Below are positions 52,347-63,281 of a stretch of DNA of 64,000 nt, piece by piece (the first letter of the stretch is position 1; the number at the start of each line of letters is the position of its first letter). Location of the stretch: NCBI GenBank assembly GCA_029339505.1, contig JAQISU010000033.1, positions 4,291,001-4,355,000 of the forward strand, read 5' to 3'. The notes below the pieces were generated by a model. The model did not search any database and was not told the DNA's origin. It saw only the letters and a list, made by a program, of their open reading frames with translations. The translations under genes and the position numbers were made by a program. The stretch is from Unio delphinus. Taxonomy: Eukaryota > Mollusca > Bivalvia > Unionida > Unionidae.

Positions 52347-54237
52347 CCTCACACATAAATAATTAAAAAAATTCAAACATGAATTTCAAGTGTTGGTTTA
52401 ATGGAAATAACTTTGTTGCTCATATTTGTTTCAAGTGAAACACTGCAAACATAACTTGGTGTGTAAAGTGAGCCATATATTTCCTGGTACATTTATTTAA
52501 AATACAAGGAGCCTTTTGTAGACAACTTATCTTTTCTACCATTTTCAGCCCTACACTAGAATTTTAAAATCATCTTTAAAAGAAATATGATAATAACAAT
52601 AAAGTGAGTGATGAATGAATAGAGATATATATATATCAAGGGTTGAACAAAAAAGCAGACCAATGTACATGACGACCAAAATTCTTGGTTTGGCGATCAC
52701 AAATTTCACTTGAGAGGTTTGTCTGGGTCAAGCACGATTTTATTAATGTGATCAGTTGCTTTCACAACTAAATTAATTAAGTTAATATAAGTACAACAAC
52801 AGAAGTAAACAACAACAACATCACCCAAAAAAGAATATCTGCAAATATGTACAAGTCACAATGTCTCACACTGACTAGTGACACCTGCATATCTCAGCTT
52901 CACTTGACAATAGAGATCAAAGTTGTCAATTGTAGACTGTCATCTCTATCCAGAGACTTGACCTGGATTACCAGATGAAGGCCTGTATCACACATCCCAA
53001 CATGGAGCAGACCAATACCACAGACGCGTATTATGTATACAGCCAGTAATGTCTCTCCCACTAGGAGATTAGGTGTGAATGGGGTGGACTGGACGACACC
53101 CCTCTAATCTTCCAGAACGATTATACTTTCAACCTGTGTTACAACTCCAAGCTTAAAAGAATTAGTATACCATGTTTGAAAAATTCATGAGGTCAATCCA
53201 TTACTGTTACAATCTTATTGTTACTTATTTAAGATGCTGTTTTGGATTGGCTAATTTGCTCATGCATGTGCAGAAGGATTAAAATTAGATCTGAAAAAAT
53301 TGCAAAATTTAATTTTCATTTGGAAACAAATTATGACTTGGTGGATGTATCTGAGTCCAATACTAATAACACTATTTATTTTGTCAATATTTCTTCTTAA
53401 AAATAATTGAAAAAGAAACTTCAGTTGATTTGCACATGTAACCAGTTTTTTTACATTACTGGGATATCCAAGATAGTACATGTATTTTGTAATTTTATTA
53501 TTACTGGCAAAAAATATTTAAAGAAAAACAGGATAATCATGCCAAGGTTCCCCCTTTCCCTAAGCATCTATCTGGCTTGAAGAACCAGCAATTGAGTTCC
53601 TGGGGATCCAGAACATTTACTTTTCAAACATTTACTTATCAACAAGATTTATTTTTCATAAACTTGTAAAAAGTTTCAACCACATCTGTAAGTTTTTTGG
53701 CAAACCCAATACCAGAGATTTATTGGCATGGGGGCAGGTGCTAATCTGTAGGCTGAGACAGCATGACATATATGCTAGCCAGACATTATGATGCAGGATT
53801 CCTGCAAACTTGTAAAAAATATTATTTGACTTTTCCATGACCATTTTACAAAATTCAAGGACCCAAAAAGCCGCATGGCTAGCCACATGAATTTTCAAAT
53901 CGAACTAAATGGAAATCATTTGAGATATACTGTTAAGGATATTACTCTTGTTAATGAAACAAAATTGTTTATTGATCATAAATGTGTCACGTTTGTAAAG
54001 AGGATTTTCAAATCAGTGCTCAGCGACCTATGAAATCAGCAGTTATAATTTTTTTCAACTCCCTTGTCAGAAATTCCATAACTTTTCCAAAACTTTGCAA
54101 GGTTTTGAGAAATTTTATGACTTTTCAATGTCATTGAAATTTAGTGTTTCTAAATTCTAAAGTTTTCCCAGATTCCTAGACCGAAAGGAACCTTGTATGA
54201 AGCAATTTAAGTTCCTCCTTATAACACTACTATGATT

Positions 54238-54425
54238 AATTAGGTTTCTAGCGAGTGCAATTAGGCTTCGAGAGACTGCAATTAGGCTTCTACAGAGAGC
54301 AATTAGGCTTCTACAGAGTGCAATTAGGATTCTACAGAGTGTAATTACGCTTCTCGAGTACAATTAGGCTTCTAGAGAGTGTGATCAGGCTTCTACAGAG
54401 TGCAATTAGGCTTCTACAAAGTGCA
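54238..54425. repeat. 21-bp minisatellite, about 9 copies
   Basis: Units ATTAGGCTTCTACAGAGTGC+A with substitutions; 7 codons long. Confidence 0.92.
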
Positions 54426-54590
54426 AAAAACAGTATGTAATGCTGCTGTTATTTGTGACAATGCAAGATCATTTTTCTTTTTTTTGCAAACCCAATTCCC
54501 TGCAAATTAATACCTTTACTCAACAAAGTGCCAGTAGATTTGTGTAAAAAGACTGTGCATGGGATCTGAATGCAACCAAGAGAAACCTAC

Positions 54591-54695
54591 CAGGCACCTT
54601 CTTCGCCCAGTCAATAATCAATCGAAGCTCCATGTAACCAAACTGCATCAGCTCATTGATGCCCAATGATCGGACCAAATCTGGATCAAATGAGG
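54591..54695 (-). CDS. NR3-like nuclear receptor, LBD exon (helices 1-3)
   Basis: 105 bp, acceptor TTTATTTCCAG|CC and donor CCTG|GTAGGT. Reads SFDPDLVRSLGINELMQFGY then MELRLIIDWAKKVPG. Known: helix 3 of steroid-type receptors reads RELVHMINWAKRVPGF in estrogen receptor and RELVVIIGWAKHIPGF in ERR; WAKKVPG is a direct match. Phase 1 at both ends fits. Confidence 0.95.
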
Positions 54696-55735
54696 CTGGA
54701 AATAAATTCAACAGCATTTAAACAGGATGATAAAACTTTATAATTATTCAATGTAGTTAAATTAATGAAACTATCAGATATACTGTACATAAGTGTGTGA
54801 TGTGTGAATGAATAGGTCATTTCGATAACTGATTTATCTCCCTTGAAAATGAGAATATTCAGCACCTACTATTACTTCCAGGAATTATGCATAGCATTGA
54901 CGGATAAAGAAATCTTCAATGCAAATGAATTTTTGAGCATAAATTTACAACACACATATGATAATATGATGTATGGTTAATTAATACAAATGATACCCAC
55001 AGTACATATACCATAAGAAATGCTAATAAATTCATGCTCTGTGATTAACACAAGCAAACATCAGTAATATGTTGTAGAAAAATCATCTAAATATATTTGA
55101 AAGAATATTTAATAAAATTCCCTAAACAAGTATATTTACATATACCTATCTTGAATTTTAGGACCATATATTACCTAATGAGACTTTTCAGTTTTAAAAT
55201 TCCATATGAAGCAAGAAAATGTATAAAATGTCAAAATAATGTTTTGATTTAAGAATTCAATTAACTTGTTTGAAATATTTATGAAAAAAATACTTGGAAA
55301 TATCAACATTTAATGACAAATAAGCAAAAAAATACCGGTGAAAAAGTAAAGCATATTTGGACAAATTAAAAACTGAATGGAGGACTGGATAGCTACCTAA
55401 ATGTATACCGATTTCAAATTCCAACCATCTGCGACTCTTTTAAAAAAAATTTAAGGTAAATATGCTCAAATTCTTCAAAAGGTACATGTATAAATAAAAA
55501 ATATATGATTTAAAAAAAAAACTAAAAAAATATTATGTCATATCTTTTAAAATGAAATGCATTCACTCCTAAAGTTATACATTAAAAATATGCTTCACAA
55601 AAAAAAAAATCATTCATCTCATAGATCAGAAGTCAACAGACTTGACAATTGGCATTATCCTAGCATAACCTTCATGTTCTTTGTAAAGTTTTCATGCAGA
55701 CATTTTGCCAACTATATGTACACAAAACATACCAA

Positions 55736-55741
<6 letters not shown>

Positions 55742-55791
<50 letters not shown>
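55742..55791. repeat. (TG)n microsatellite
   Basis: 50 bp of TG. Confidence 0.97.
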
Positions 55792-55798
<7 letters not shown>

Positions 55799-55996
55799 CC
55801 ATTCTAAATGCTCCCAGACAGTCCAAGTCCCTTACTTTGCTTATTCCCAAGATAATTTGGATATAACCAGGCCAAAGTCAAGTTAACAGCATAACAAATG
55901 CATGTACTAGAAGACCTTCCTGTCTGCTTCCACAACTATTAAACCCTATCTTTATGACACTGAGAGATATCTACAGTAAAGATTGTTTATGTTTGC

Positions 55997-56300
55997 GATT
56001 TGGATTTTTAACAGGACTTGAACAATTTTCCAGTCATATCAATATGATGTCTGCAGTGTGGTAGTTTATAGTGATATCTAGCACTGGGGCACTGTGCCAC
56101 AGACATGCAATATCACATCCCAACTAATCACATTATCATGACACAAGTTCGATTAGTCCTAACAATAACCTCGTAATGCTGAGCACCAAGCGAGGAAGCT
56201 GCTAGTACCATATTCATAAGCTTTTGGTATGACTCAATTGGGGTTTGAATCTGTGACCTGCCACATCCAAGGCAGGCAATGTAGGCCACTGGAGCTATCT
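55997..56300 (-). mobile_element. SINE-A, copy 9 (diverged)
   Basis: GATTTGGATTTTTAACAGGA 3' end, core with CAGTGTGGTAGTTTATAGTG, and a damaged head. Confidence 0.75.
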
Positions 56301-56342
56301 CAGTAAAGAATTTGCAGAAATTCAAGACAATTTCTATTGTTT

Positions 56343-57526
56343 TTAAGTGCAGAGTTTTGAAACCATTTCTGATATTCTTTGGCTACCAGATTTTCAAATT
56401 GGTCACTGTGGTGGTCATACTGGATATAATATCTGCACTATTTTTAATCAGGAAAAAACTAGAGACCATTTGAAGACTTTTGGTGAAAATCCCATGCCAA
56501 CATAACCATCCATTATGGTGTAGTAGCAACAAACTTTTCAAGTTGGTCATCATCGCGGCCATTTGCATTAAGATATCACAAGTCTTTTGGTGATGTAACC
56601 ATCAATTACAGAATAACAGCAATAATAGGATTTTCAAGATGGCTGCCATGGTTACCATACTGGATGTTGGATCAGCATTATTTTCATTGAACACTAACAA
56701 GAAAACCTTAATAATTCTGGTGAAAACCCCATGTCGATATAACTTTCAAATAGTGTAGACATCACTATAAACTGCCTCAATAAAGACATCATAGCAATAT
56801 GACTGAAAAATTGTTAAAGCTACATTAAAAATCTTAATCACACACACACACACCCACACACACACACTATGACTTTCCTATTAAGACAACTAGTGATAGA
56901 TCAGCACAATTTCAAATAAAACTAACTATACACAATAAGAATTCTTCCACTGGAAACCCAATGTTGATACGACTTTTAGTTGAGAAGGAGGATTTACAAC
57001 AAGAATTTGAAGATAACTGCCATGGTAACCATATTGGAAGTCAGATTGGCATCATTTTCTTTCAGGACCCACTGTGAGAAGTCTTTGATTGAAAACCAAA
57101 TCTGAATACAATTATATCTCCACCGTCCTAGGTGAAGATCTGGTAGCAACCACTTAATGGTTAAGTTCTGATGACCTACAAATTAGACAACTGAAATGCA
57201 GCTTTCAAAAATCTGAAGTGAATCAATTTGTTCAGAACACATTGATGTGCTTCAGTCACAATGTTTAGTCTTCCAAGTGCAAATATATGAGACTTCATCT
57301 GATTTGCTGATAAAACTAGCAATTATAATAACAAAGGTCACAAGAACATGACCCCTAAGTCATCACTGTCAGATCTATGCCTAGAACAGTGGAGATCTGA
57401 TTTTAATCAGATTGGATAAAAAAAAAACACTTAGAAGAAGTAATCATTTTCATTTAGGACCAATGAGATATCATATAAACTCTTCTGGTAAAAACTCCCA
57501 GTTGACAACTTTCCCTTCAAAAGTAG
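56343..57526. repeat. Old degenerate tandem-repeat field, left part
   Basis: GGCTGCCATGGTTACCATACTGGATGTTGG-type blocks recur (near 56395, 56540, 56636, 57010), each followed by ..CATTATTTTCATT.., GGTGAAAAC.CCATG..GATATAACTTTC. Unit about 150-190 bp, strongly diverged. Continues at 59462-59660 beyond the Tigger element. Confidence 0.5.
56757..56868 (+). mobile_element. SINE-A, copy 10 (3' end only)
   Basis: AGACATCACTATAAACTGCC to GCTACATTAAAAATCTTAAT, then a broken (AC)n tail to 56868. Opposite strand to the other intronic copies. Confidence 0.75.
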
Positions 57527-57528
57527 TA

Positions 57529-59459
57529 CACCGCTCCCTCGATAACTCGCGCACAACGGAGTCCAAAAACATCGACCGCACTATAAGGGAGGGCGCGAGT
57601 TACCGAGGGACCTATAAAAAAAACTAATAAAGTGATGGGAGATCGACAGAGGCGAAAGGGGGGGGGGGTGCATTGTTAAATACTTGTTTTATAATTGTGC
57701 TGAGAATAACTGTGAATAAATATTTCTTTATAAAGGTATTGTTCGTTTTTCTTTATAAATTACCTTTAATTTCTTGAAAAAATATCTTGAAAAGATCGTA
57801 AAAACAAACATTATTCCACGAGGTATCAATATTCTTAACATGTGTATTGCTAAACACATTGTGTATTACGTCACTGCTTTTTGTGTTGATTTGGATACAT
57901 TCTAGTTTTATTGTTTGTTCAAAATGAATCAAGATTTATTTTATCAAAAAAGATAACATTCATATCGAAAAACGATAACGTCGAAACTTGTGTTGATCTA
58001 AAACATAAAATTCTGCTATCACTAAATAGATACATAGATAAATTGATTAGATAGATAGATAGAGTAAAATGTAAAAAAAAAATTACAAAGATAAACCATT
58101 ACCAACCATAAATTTAATGGGTCTAAACGTCAGACATGTAAAAAAAAATATTTAAATCATCCGATAGCATAGACCAGCCTCATCACAATTATAAACTTGG
58201 TCGTCTGTATATCCATCACGGGTCAGTATCTCTCGGAGTTGGTTGGGATAACTAGATGAGGCCGCCTGATTTGCTGAGCGTATCTCTCCCGACAAAGAAT
58301 TTTGTTTTATTCCATGTCGGCGCTGGAATCTCCAAAGCCATCCATGGCTTGCCATGAAATCTGATTCAGTATCCATAGTTTTGGCCATTTTCTCTGCCTG
58401 GACCTTGAGAATTGTTCTCGAAATCTGAACACTTTGTTCACGTTGTTGTGTGAACCAGGTGTACACAGCATCATCTAATTCTGTGTCGTTTGCAGTGCGT
58501 GCCCGTTTCCGTTTAAATCCATCATCAGAATCAACTTCATGCAAATAATCCCGAAATTTCTGCTCATCCTTGAGCAAACCTCTGAGTGTTGACTCTGCAA
58601 GTTTAAGTTCACTACAAACTTTTGATCTTGATTCACCATTACGAACCCTCTCTATGACAGTAAGCTTTTCATTCACCGAGTACGCTTTTCGCTTGATTCC
58701 CTTGCTCTCCATGATCCCATTTACAAATGATTAGGATAAATTACTGATTAATATATACTTTAATGACAATAAGTACATACTATTTGAAACCATGTTCGAT
58801 TGGTCCAACTAATTTGATTGATGTTGAGACACGATATTGACCACAAGAGTTTATACATGTAGGATTTGCATTCCATTGAACTTTTGTATTGTACGTCTTT
58901 TACCTGATTTGATACAAAAGACCGCCTTATAAAACAAAGCAGGTGTATTTTAATTGAGTTTTACAATGCAACAAACACTTCCCCAAGTCGTCGATCAAAA
59001 CGAAGCCGGCATTTAATTAGGTTCTCACAGATGTGCTCGCGGGCATCGATGTGACGGTCAATTGACTCTTTTCATGTTTGAATAGAAGAGAACATGCAAC
59101 GATTATACTGCTTACATTGCAACACAATGAAAAGATTAAAACACTAATTTCCCCTATACATATACAGTATTATTATTTACAGTGAACTGAGAAAATATTT
59201 TTCCTGATAAAATCTAACAAGATATGTGATTCCTTATTAAAACCTGAAAATTTCACGATGTTGATTCTAACTTTTCGGGCACTAACCGTCATTTTCGACG
59301 ATAAAACGGGCGATATATCAAGGTTTCATTCACCAGTTCTGATCACGATTTTCTTCATTTTAAAAAAATATTTTCTTTAAAAAAACGGGATCCACGCCGG
59401 ACACCATGTTATAAGCGGGTTCGCGAGTTATCAGGGCGCGAGTTATCGAGGGAGCGGTG
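57529..59459 (-). mobile_element. pogo/Tigger DNA transposon, 1.93 kb
   Basis: Terminal inverted repeats of at least 24 bp, beginning CACCGCTCCCTCGATAACTC at both ends and exact, flanked by TA/TA target duplications (57527-57528, 59460-59461). The uninterrupted flank reads ..AAAAGTAG and CTGGTTGCC.., consistent with insertion in the old tandem field. The first 85 bp contain their own inverted copy (GCGCGAGTTACCGAGGGA near 57590). The right end also carries two GCGAGTTAT blocks. Carries the truncated transposase frame below. Confidence 0.95.
58152..58712 (-). CDS. Tigger/CENP-B-type transposase, DNA-binding half only
   Basis: Seen: 186 residues, MESKGIKRKAYSVNEKLTVI start (psq/CENP-B N-terminal helix-turn-helix, about 8-60), a basic KRKRAR linker near 69-73, a second helix-turn-helix (CENP-B DNA-binding, about 78-145, with VYTWFTQQRE and GWLWRFQRRHGI), then VYNCDEAGLCYRMI and stop. 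Known: full Tigger transposases are about 450-550 residues, and NxDETGL carries the first catalytic Asp of the DDE triad. Here D is present but the frame ends five to eight residues later and the second and third acidic residues are gone. Inferred: a deletion derivative that could bind transposon ends but not cut. The long intact frame suggests recent loss. Transposon borders 817 bp and 623 bp away. Confidence 0.9.
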   Translation of the reverse strand: MESKGIKRKAYSVNEKLTVIERVRNGESRSKVCSELKLAESTLRGLLKDEQKFRDYLHEVDSDDGFKRKRARTANDTELDDAVYTWFTQQREQSVQISRTILKVQAEKMAKTMDTESDFMASHGWLWRFQRRHGIKQNSLSGEIRSANQAASSSYPNQLREILTRDGYTDDQVYNCDEAGLCYRMI

Positions 59460-59461
59460 TA

Positions 59462-59660
59462 GCTGGTTGCCATAATGTTTTTTTAGCAGCTCCATTTTTC
59501 ATTATATTGGGCAAAGAAAACCTTGCCATAAATGAATGTACAAAATCTCATGGTAATCATCCAAGTAGTTTAGGAGTATCTATCATAAACTTGTGCAAAG
59601 AAATGGATGACAAAAGGCCATGCCAAAAGGTTGCCTAGTACATGACCAAAAGAGCTACGA
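59462..59660. repeat. Old degenerate tandem-repeat field, right part
   Basis: GCTGGTTGCCATAATG.. and GGTAATCATCC blocks continue the field cut by the Tigger element. Confidence 0.4.
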
Positions 59661-59764
59661 AACCATTCGGAGACAGGACTATGGGTGACAAAAAAAGAAG
59701 GTAGCCCCAAGCTATCAAAAACTTGGTGTGACATGCTGACTGATCACACTAGGCCCTTCTGACA

Positions 59765-59975
59765 GCCTGTCTAGCCTTAATTTGATGCCAAAGTAATGTC
59801 TCTCCTCTCTCCTGTATAGTCCTAATTTGATCCCAGAGTAATGTCTCTCCTCTCTAGCCTTAGGTTGATGCCAAAGTAATGTATCTAATCTGTCCTGTCT
59901 AGCTTTAGATTGATGCCGATATAATGTCTCTCTTCTTTCCTGTCCAGCCTTAAGTTGATGCCAAAGTAACGTGTT
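59765..59975. repeat. ~46-bp minisatellite, about 5 copies
   Basis: Units of AGCCTTA(A/G)(T/G)TTGATGCC+AAAGTAATGTCTCTCCTCTCTCCTGTCT, diverged. A 96-residue minus frame through it is a by-product. Confidence 0.85.
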
Positions 59976-60126
59976 GTAACCTGAAGTAAAACGAGGTGTC
60001 TCCATTACTGACCTCTTATGAAATGCAAGATGTTGGATCTAATATATCCATAAACATGGGTTTATTACAATGTTCTGGGTGAGTTTATATTAATGAGAAA
60101 TGATGCATAAAAAAATACAAACTTAC

Positions 60127-60330
60127 TTGGATTTGGAATGACATCATTTTTAGGAAAATTAAATGGTTTAGCTGTGATTAAATCATCAACAAGCTTTCTG
60201 TGATTCTCCGCATATTCTGAAGTAAGGTCAGGCTCTGTGCAATCGGAACTACCTATTTCCGAGGTAACTTCTCCAAGTCTGAGTCGCTTGTGGCGGTGCT
60301 TCCCTCCTGGAGATCTGTCCTCTCTCACCG
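60127..60330 (-). CDS. NR3-like nuclear receptor, A-box/hinge exon
   Basis: 204 bp, acceptor TTTCTTTCTTGAAG|CG and donor AATCCAA|GTAAGT. Begins VREDRSPGGKHRHKRLR, the carboxy-terminal extension after the second zinc finger. Known: ERR has VRLDRVRGGRQKYKRR and estrogen receptor IRKDRRGGRMLKHKRQ; the GG A-box is typical of NR3B/NR3A. An acidic hinge and KLVDDLITAKPF follow (ERR: VSHLLVAEPEK). Joined to the four later exons this gives a continuous frame to the stop. The zinc-finger exons must lie beyond 64000. It could be ERR itself in a divergent form or a protostome-specific NR3 group. Confidence 0.9.
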
Positions 60331-60926
60331 CTTCAAGAAAGAAAGTTTAAAAAATTCACAATAGGCAAATACTTTACGTTGACCACAACAAAAGACACAA
60401 CTGAAGACATAGCAAAGGTTACTTACATAACTTAACATCTGACTCTTCACTAAGCAGGCTTATGTAGTATTGTGTGAACACAATCAAGGAATACTATCTC
60501 CCAAATTTTATATAATTTTTTTTGATTTTATATAATTAATATCATGATAAAATAAATGATAATAGCACAATTAATATGCACAGTCTCATGCTAATAATCA
60601 AGGTCTGTTTTGTTCAATTTTTTAAATTTTGTTTTAATGACACTTTCAAAACATTACAAGCTATATCATGACAAAGAAATCAGTTTAAAAAACACAGATG
60701 AGAAATAAGGTCTTCAGATCTAGCTAGGCAACAATTCAGCCAATCAAAAGCAATGTATCTCATTATCAGTATCTCATTATTATAGCACATATTTAAAATC
60801 TGATCAAAATCTGATAAAAACAATATGGCTTCAAGAGTGACAACAAACTCAGTCAATCAGGTGCAGGATCACCTCATTAATATGCACGAAATCTGTATCC
60901 TTTCAATATTGACCAAATTCATGATA

Positions 60927-61008
60927 CACCTCTCCCTCAATAACTTGCGCACAATGGGGTCCGCAAACATAGACCGCAATATAAATGAGGGCACAAGTTA
61001 CCAGGGGA
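60927..61008. mobile_element. 82-bp miniature relative of the Tigger end
   Basis: CACCTCTCCCTCAATAACTT at the left matches the first 20 bp of the 57529 element with three changes, and the remaining 60 bp follow 57549-57612 closely. TA occurs at both borders (60925-60926, 61009-61010). The right half is the inverted copy found inside the larger element's left end. Confidence 0.75.
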
Positions 61009-61050
61009 TATCCAACTGAAAATAATTTAGATTTAACATTGCGAAAACCT

Positions 61051-61078
61051 GGGGGTGGGGTGGGGTGGGGTGGGGGTG
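61051..61078 (+). other. Strong G-quadruplex motif
   Basis: Five G runs of 4-5 separated by single T (GGGGGTGGGGTGGGGTGGGG then TGGGGG). Single-base loops are the most stable parallel-quadruplex design. It lies on the non-template strand relative to plus and on the template strand for the receptor gene. Confidence 0.85.
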
Positions 61079-62704
61079 CATTAGGGAATTGGGCTGTTTA
61101 ATGATTTAATCCTAATTTTCCAATCATGTCGATATTAATTTTTTGAAACGTGCTTTTCTAATGAAGCTGTTCATTATTCTGTTTAAATAACTTTTATTAT
61201 TTTTGTTTTCTTGATGAGTCTGGTTCCCAAAGTGGTTCTTCATAGTATCATGCCAAAATGGAAGTCCACAGAGCAGGGAACTAGACTAAATGTTGATACT
61301 CCACCAAACAAGAATCCTTTGTTTTTGAAAACACAATTTATTTCGTGAGGTCATTGTCTATGTCGAAACTCAATTTTTGTATTGTTCAATTAGAACAGTA
61401 CTGATGTCATGATTTCACTGAAAGTAATAATGAAATTTCAAATCAACCTTGAGAAAATATCTAAATGTTAGTTTTCTGAAACTCGCTTGCATTAACTATT
61501 TTAGTACCAAGTACTGGTTTGCATCAAACAATACTTTTAATGAAAACATTCTTTTGTGGTAAAGGTGTTGACTAATAGAGTTGCATTCAATCACCCAGTT
61601 TACTGATTATAATATAAACAGATCTATAAATTTAAAATACAATTTTACCTGGTTTAGTGAAGCATGAAATATAGGTCAGAGTGATTTACTTCTGTGATGT
61701 GGATGTACTATACTCTAGGATTCACCTCCTCACCAACTTTTATGAATCTATTTATAACCAAAAAGTATACATTGACAGGGTGCTAAATTTCTATCTGGTC
61801 TTAAACTAAAACTCAAAAACTTAACAAAAGCCAGCAAAATGTGAATTGTAGGTCACACTGACATTCTTCTGTGGCATGAATGACACACTAATAGAAAGGT
61901 ATACAATTAATGATGACTAGCATCAACAGAGCTTGCAAAATTAACCTAAAGCACAAAATTTAACCAATGAGAGAAAAGTATCAGAAATCAGTCACGATGA
62001 TCTATATTTCTTATGAGGGTATAGTACTTATCAAGATGCACCCTTTCAGTAAAATTTAACCAAGAACGTACTACGAAAATAAATGTACATGTACGTACTT
62101 CCCACAGGGAGGAGTAAGTGCTATGAAACCCATTCCAAACTGCTACCTAGGGCCTAGGAAGAAAGAATGGTTGACATTCAGTCAGGGTGTAAACATGTAT
62201 GTGGTAATGCTAGCTAATTCTACAGCAGATACCTAATTACTTTAGACTTAACAACAATAATTAACCTCTCCGAAATTAAAAGGAAATAAACTATAACAAA
62301 TTACTGCCAGAGAACACATTTATCTGTGAACAAATAAACCCTCAGGGCTCAAATTTATCTTTAAGTATTGGAAGTTTTGGTAAAGTGGAGAAAATAAACA
62401 TCTGCAAAATCCTATTTCAGAATTTCTAATGGCAATTTATTTTACTTGTTACTAGTATTAACCTATATACAGCATATAATGAAAGTCTGTTCTTTTTAAT
62501 GAAAAAAAAATGATATATGCAATTTCAACCAAACAAACGCAATGTAATCAAAATGACATGACAACAATAACAAAAAAAAGTCCTATTCCGTAAAAGGAAG
62601 TTCTTTTCAAAGTCACAGCCCTATCAAATATCTAGGCCTTACACTTAGTAGCAAATTTAATCTTTACATATAAGAAATATGCACCACAGCCAATCATGCT
62701 TTAA

Positions 62705-63277
62705 CACATCAACCCCATGTTTATGGGGCATGAGGTAGTAGCCTACTTCCAAGGTATGTAGCATCGAGATCATGCACGTGGGTGGGTGGTACTATAGAAA
62801 GGTATACAGATTTAGCTCTACAATGATACCATATAATCTGGACATTTTATTTGCACTACAAAATACAGAGGGAAAAACCTAAGTATTGGACCTGTTTTTT
62901 TATACACCCAAAATTTGCCCATGGTTGGAATCTGATTTTGTGTCCAGATTTTAGACTTTCTGGCCTCAGATCTAAGGCAGACTGGTCTGAAGTGCACATA
63001 GACAGGTGAACCTGTGCAAAAAGCAGGATAAGGTGAACATTTTGGATAAAAAGTCTTCTTCATACGAAAATTATGGGTCCGATAAGCAAAAAACACAAAC
63101 AACCCCAATTTTTACCTTCTGCTCATGTGCAAGCAAACTAACCAATGAAAAAACAAAACTAGTCATTGGGGTAGTGGAAAATTGCTTGGAAGTCAATATT
63201 TAGGATGTATTCAGAAATAGTCCCCAAAATGTGTTTCCTACTCACATTTCATGCGAAAACCTTCAGGGGTTAATGTG
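62705..63277. mobile_element. TTAA-flanked MITE, 573 bp
   Basis: TTAA at 62701-62704 and 63278-63281 border inverted ends CACATCAACCCC (left) and GGGGTTAATGTG (right), one mismatch in 12. TTAA duplication is the target of piggyBac and Kolobok elements. No transposase frame; the 96-residue minus frame at 62818-63108 has no matching domain. Confidence 0.7.
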
Positions 63278-63281
63278 TTAA

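Larger units (their letters stand above)
47187..54590 (-). other. Intron, 7.4 kb
   Basis: Holds two SINE-A, two SINE-B and three tandem arrays described separately. 47187-50025 shows only a short (CCAA)n at 49468-49489 and a transposon-end-like ACCATATATGCTCACTTAAA at 47606. 52347-54236 shows nothing supportable. Confidence 0.8.
54696..60126 (-). other. Intron, 5.4 kb
   Basis: Holds (TG)n at 55742-55791, a SINE-A, an old tandem-repeat field with a Tigger element inserted, and a 46-bp minisatellite. 54696-55740 is AT-rich with nothing identified. Confidence 0.85.
60331..62704. other. Intron of receptor gene; MITE and G-rich run, no exon seen
   Basis: I looked for a zinc-finger exon (CxxC..CxxCR..KC pattern on the minus strand) and found none. 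Apart from the two features below, the sequence is AT-rich with no coding pattern. Confidence 0.6.
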
